Positions 5,346 to 7,426 of a DNA stretch of 7,426 nucleotides are shown here, piece after piece; the stretch's first letter is position 1, and each line of letters begins with the position of its first letter. The DNA comes from Xanthobacteraceae bacterium (GTDB taxonomy: Bacteria > Pseudomonadota > Alphaproteobacteria > Rhizobiales > Xanthobacteraceae), in contig JASHXX010000277.1 of NCBI GenBank assembly GCA_030043335.1, positions 1-7,426 on the forward strand. The letters are read 5' to 3'. The notes below the pieces were generated by a model. The model was not told the DNA's origin. It searched no databases and worked only from the letters and a program-made list of their open reading frames with translations. A program made the translations under genes and the position numbers.

Positions 5346-6284
5346 TCACGCGTCGGTGCGGGACGATGCGCGAGTGACGCCGCGCCATCTTTTGTGCTCG
5401 TCGGCCAAGGCAAAGCTGTCGGCCGCGACGACGCGATTGCGGCCGGAGCGTTTGGCTTCATAAAGCGCGGCGTCCGCCCGCCGCAGCAGCGTGTCCAGGG
5501 TGTCGCCCGGCTCCCACTCGGCCGCGCCGATGCTGCACGTTACCCCGATTACCTCGCCTGCGGCGCGAATCGTCAAACCACTGACCGTCTGGCGGAACTG
5601 TTCGGCGAGATCGATGGCATCGTCGAGATGCCCGTCCATCAACAGCCCAATTTCCTCGCCGCCGAGCCGTCCCGCCGGCAAATCCAACATTCGCAATTCC
5701 TGGCTCACTTTTTTGAGCACGACGTCGCCGGCCTCGTGGCCGTGGGTGTCGTTGATGGCCTTGAACTTGTCGAGATCGCAAAGGAACACGGAAAAGTGCC
5801 GGCCGGCCGCCGCGCGTTGCAGCATGTGTTCCGCGGCGGCGACGAATGCCCGGCGCGTCAGTAGTCCGGTCAGCGAATCGACTGTCGCCATCGTAATCAG
5901 TTCTGCCTGCATCGAAGTGATGCGCTCGGCGGCACGCAGCCTGGCGCGAAGCTCCTCCGGCTCCGGAGGTTTTGAAATAAAATCGTCAGCGCCGTTTTCC
6001 AGCGCCTCGACCATCTTCGATCGCTGATCGCTCGATGACATCAACACGATATAAAGCGGCCGCTGTGCACCGGCGAGCGAACGCGCGTCGCTCACCAGCT
6101 TGACGCCGGAGGTCGAGGCGAGCTCCGCGCTGGTTATCAGGACGCAGATGTTGCGTTCCGCCCGCAGGCAAGCCAGCGCTTCTGGGGCGTCCATGAAGGT
6201 GCGAACTTCATGTCCCCAAGGCTCGATGATGCCGGTGACGATCCGTTGGACCGTTCGGCTCGGTTCAACCAAGGCGATACGCAT
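5346..6284 (-). CDS. Response-regulator-like diguanylate cyclase (degenerate REC + GGDEF)
   Basis: This 312-residue cytosolic signalling protein should make cyclic di-GMP from two GTP. Residues 1-118 have the CheY-like receiver fold and its conserved Lys105 (SKP) and Ser83. The acidic pair is Glu7-Pro8, and the phospho-acceptor position aligns to Ser52, so conventional Asp phosphorylation looks impossible. A short linker (about 119-133) leads to the GGDEF domain (about 134-288): DSLTGLLTRR at 136-145, metal-binding Asp170 in CDLDKFKAIND, GHEAGD at 182-187, active-site GGEEI at 208-212, and the terminal SIGAAEW, ADAALYEAKRSGRNRV elements. The acidic residues for catalysis are kept, so activity is plausible. 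RMLD at 198-201 resembles the product-inhibition RxxD site but is one residue too far from GGEEI. The first possible start is ATG 6284, because an in-frame TGA lies at 6303-6305; its Shine-Dalgarno is weak. The gene ends 13 bp from the convergent methyltransferase stop. Confidence 0.9.
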   Translation of the reverse strand: MRIALVEPSRTVQRIVTGIIEPWGHEVRTFMDAPEALACLRAERNICVLITSAELASTSGVKLVSDARSLAGAQRPLYIVLMSSSDQRSKMVEALENGADDFISKPPEPEELRARLRAAERITSMQAELITMATVDSLTGLLTRRAFVAAAEHMLQRAAAGRHFSVFLCDLDKFKAINDTHGHEAGDVVLKKVSQELRMLDLPAGRLGGEEIGLLMDGHLDDAIDLAEQFRQTVSGLTIRAAGEVIGVTCSIGAAEWEPGDTLDTLLRRADAALYEAKRSGRNRVVAADSFALADEHKRWRGVTRASSRTDA

Positions 6285-6421
6285 AGCTGCCCGGCGGCAA
6301 TCTCAAAGCCTAGCGCTTGCGAAGTTAACGAGAGGCTTAAGAACGCCCGAGCAGGTGCGAACGAGCATCCGGTCGCGACGATTCGATCAACGTCCGCGCG
6401 AAGCCCGGCGCTCGACCCACG
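6285..6421. promoter_or_regulatory. Intergenic region upstream of the diguanylate cyclase, with TTAA-N8-TTAA
   Basis: This 137-base gap lies between two co-directional minus-strand genes and is long enough for the cyclase to have its own promoter. It contains TTAA at 6325-6328 and TTAA at 6337-6340; on the minus strand this reads TTAA, eight bases, TTAAC, which resembles the alphaproteobacterial CtrA site (TTAA-N7-TTAAC) with one extra base. The elements are also the palindromes GTTAAC and CTTAAG. AAGCCT at 6306-6311 and AGGCTT at 6333-6338 form a 6-bp inverted repeat across a 21-base spacer. No clear -35/-10 pair and no terminator with a U-tract were found for the upstream reductase gene. 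Nothing else is recognisable between 6342 and 6421. Confidence 0.35.
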
Positions 6422-7417
6422 CTATGCGTGTTGTCCAAATCGCCCGCGATCGTGCGGCGCCGAAAAGTCGAGCTCGGGCCCGAGCGGCACAATGCGGGTC
6501 GGATTGATCGCGGCCATGCTGATGTAGTAGTGCCGCTTGATGTGGTCCATGTTCACGGTGTCGGCGACACCCGGCACCTGATAGAGATCGCGCAGGTAAT
6601 TCGACAAATTGGGATAGTCGACGATGCGGCGCAAATTGCATTTGAAATGGCTGTAGTACACCGCGTCGAAGCGCAGCAGTGTCGTGAATAGACGCCAATC
6701 CGCCTCGGTCACGCGCGCGCCGACGAGATAGCGTTGGCGCGACAACAGGCCCTCGATCCAGTCGAGTGCGGCGAACACGCCGCGGCAGCCTTCCTCGTAG
6801 GCCGCCTGGGTGGTCGCAAAGCCGGCGCGATAGACGCCGATGTTGACGTCGCTGTAGACGCGCGCATTGATCCGATCGATGTCGGCGCGCAGCTCCGCCG
6901 GATAGTAATCAATATGATCGTTGGTAAAGGCCGCGAACGCCGCATTGAGCATGCGGATGATCTCGGGCGATTCATTGTTGACGATGGTGCGACGCTCCTT
7001 GTCCCAGAGCACCGGCACCGAGACGCGGCCGCTATAGCGCGGATCGGCGAGCAGATAGATTTCGCCGAGCCGACGCTTGCCGTTGACGGTGTCGGGAGTC
7101 GTGCCCGGACTGGTGCCGAACTCCCAGCCCTGGTCGCCCATGACCGGATCGACGATCGACATGGAGATCACGCTCTCAAGCTCTTTCAGCTTGCGGAAAA
7201 TCACGGTGCGGTGCGCGTAGGGACAAGCGAGCGAGACGTAGAGGTGATAGCGTCCGCGCTCGGCCGCGAAGCCGGCTGTTCCCGTCGGCCCGGCGCTTCC
7301 GTCCGGCGTGACCCAATTGCGGAAAACCGGCTCGGTCGGCACGAACCGGCCGCCGCTTGCGGCGGTGTCGTACCACTGGCTGTGCCACACGCCGTCAACG
7401 AACAATCCATGCGCCAT
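6422..7417 (-). CDS. yqjG: Glutathionyl-hydroquinone reductase (YqjG-like, Xi-class GST)
   Basis: This 331-residue cytosolic enzyme reduces glutathionyl-hydroquinones to free hydroquinones, releasing GSSG with a second glutathione. It aligns along its whole length with E. coli YqjG from memory: DGVWHSQWYDT near the start, FRNWVTPDG at 32-40, YHLYVSLACPYAHR at 57-70, SGRVSVPVLWDK at 129-140, NNESPEIIRM at 147-156, GVYRAGFATTQ at 194-204, TEADWRLFTTLLRFD at 237-251 and HYY followed by INPTRIVPLGP at 304-314. Cys65 in CPYA is the catalytic cysteine; E. coli-type enzymes usually have CPWA, so Tyr67 is a conservative change. NES at 148-150 fits the glutathione-binding loop. The ATG at 7417 gives the usual family N-terminus, but the frame stays open to the window edge and no Shine-Dalgarno is visible in the nine bases left, so a slightly earlier start cannot be excluded. 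The likely role is repair of quinone conjugates formed during oxidative or aromatic metabolism. Confidence 0.92.
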   Translation of the reverse strand: MAHGLFVDGVWHSQWYDTAASGGRFVPTEPVFRNWVTPDGSAGPTGTAGFAAERGRYHLYVSLACPYAHRTVIFRKLKELESVISMSIVDPVMGDQGWEFGTSPGTTPDTVNGKRRLGEIYLLADPRYSGRVSVPVLWDKERRTIVNNESPEIIRMLNAAFAAFTNDHIDYYPAELRADIDRINARVYSDVNIGVYRAGFATTQAAYEEGCRGVFAALDWIEGLLSRQRYLVGARVTEADWRLFTTLLRFDAVYYSHFKCNLRRIVDYPNLSNYLRDLYQVPGVADTVNMDHIKRHYYISMAAINPTRIVPLGPELDFSAPHDRGRFGQHA

Positions 7418-7426
7418 CGCGATGCT

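Noticed and set aside
4439..5461. A 340-codon open frame on the minus strand, antisense to the methyltransferase
   Set aside because: The methyltransferase on the plus strand has all expected motifs; the antisense product has no family features and also runs into the cyclase gene.
5202..5864. A 220-codon plus-strand frame across the methyltransferase end and the cyclase gene
   Set aside because: It begins out of frame inside the methyltransferase and then reads antisense to conserved GGDEF motifs; composition is that of a shadow frame.
6472..6485. A perfect 14-base palindrome, GCTCGGGCCCGAGC
   Set aside because: It lies within the coding sequence of the reductase near its C-terminus, has no loop or U-tract, and is expected occasionally in DNA of this composition.

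Overview
The window is GC-rich bacterial chromosome, densely coding, with GTG as well as ATG starts. The gene families (an NDP-forming acyl-CoA synthetase beside acyl-CoA dehydrogenase and crotonase genes, DUF2277, an Rv2258c-like methyltransferase, a REC-GGDEF protein, a glutathionyl-hydroquinone reductase) and the base composition suggest an alphaproteobacterium, probably Hyphomicrobiales (Bradyrhizobium/Rhodopseudomonas-like). That placement is an inference from content; the window holds no rRNA or other phylogenetic marker.

Layout. (1) 1-3163, plus strand: an acyl-CoA catabolic operon. It holds the tail of an acyl-CoA dehydrogenase, a fused ADP/NDP-forming acyl-CoA synthetase (GTG start, Shine-Dalgarno overlapping the preceding stop) and a crotonase-fold protein. 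(2) 3150-3872, minus strand: a KANL3/Tex30-type alpha/beta hydrolase whose 3' end overlaps the crotonase gene by 14 bp tail to tail. (3) 3873-3996: a short divergent intergenic region with an inverted repeat. (4) 3997-5332, plus strand: a tight two-gene unit of a DUF2277 protein and a SAM-dependent methyltransferase with an N-terminal winged helix. (5) 5346-6284, minus strand: a response-regulator-like diguanylate cyclase, ending 13 bp from the methyltransferase stop. (6) 6285-6421: an intergenic region with a TTAA-N8-TTAA motif. (7) 6422-7417, minus strand: a glutathionyl-hydroquinone reductase (YqjG/Xi-class GST).

How the parts work together. The first three genes fit activation of a carboxylic acid to its CoA thioester, alpha,beta-dehydrogenation, and a further crotonase-type step; the substrate cannot be read from the sequence. 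The crotonase lacks the glutamates used by known hydratases and isomerases, so its chemistry is open. The remaining genes look like independent housekeeping, stress or signalling units. No tRNA, rRNA, CRISPR array, insertion sequence or phage gene is visible, and no intergenic gap exceeds about 140 bp. The most notable points are the crotonase without catalytic glutamates, the diguanylate cyclase whose receiver domain lacks the phospho-acceptor aspartate, and the DUF2277-methyltransferase pair of unknown function.
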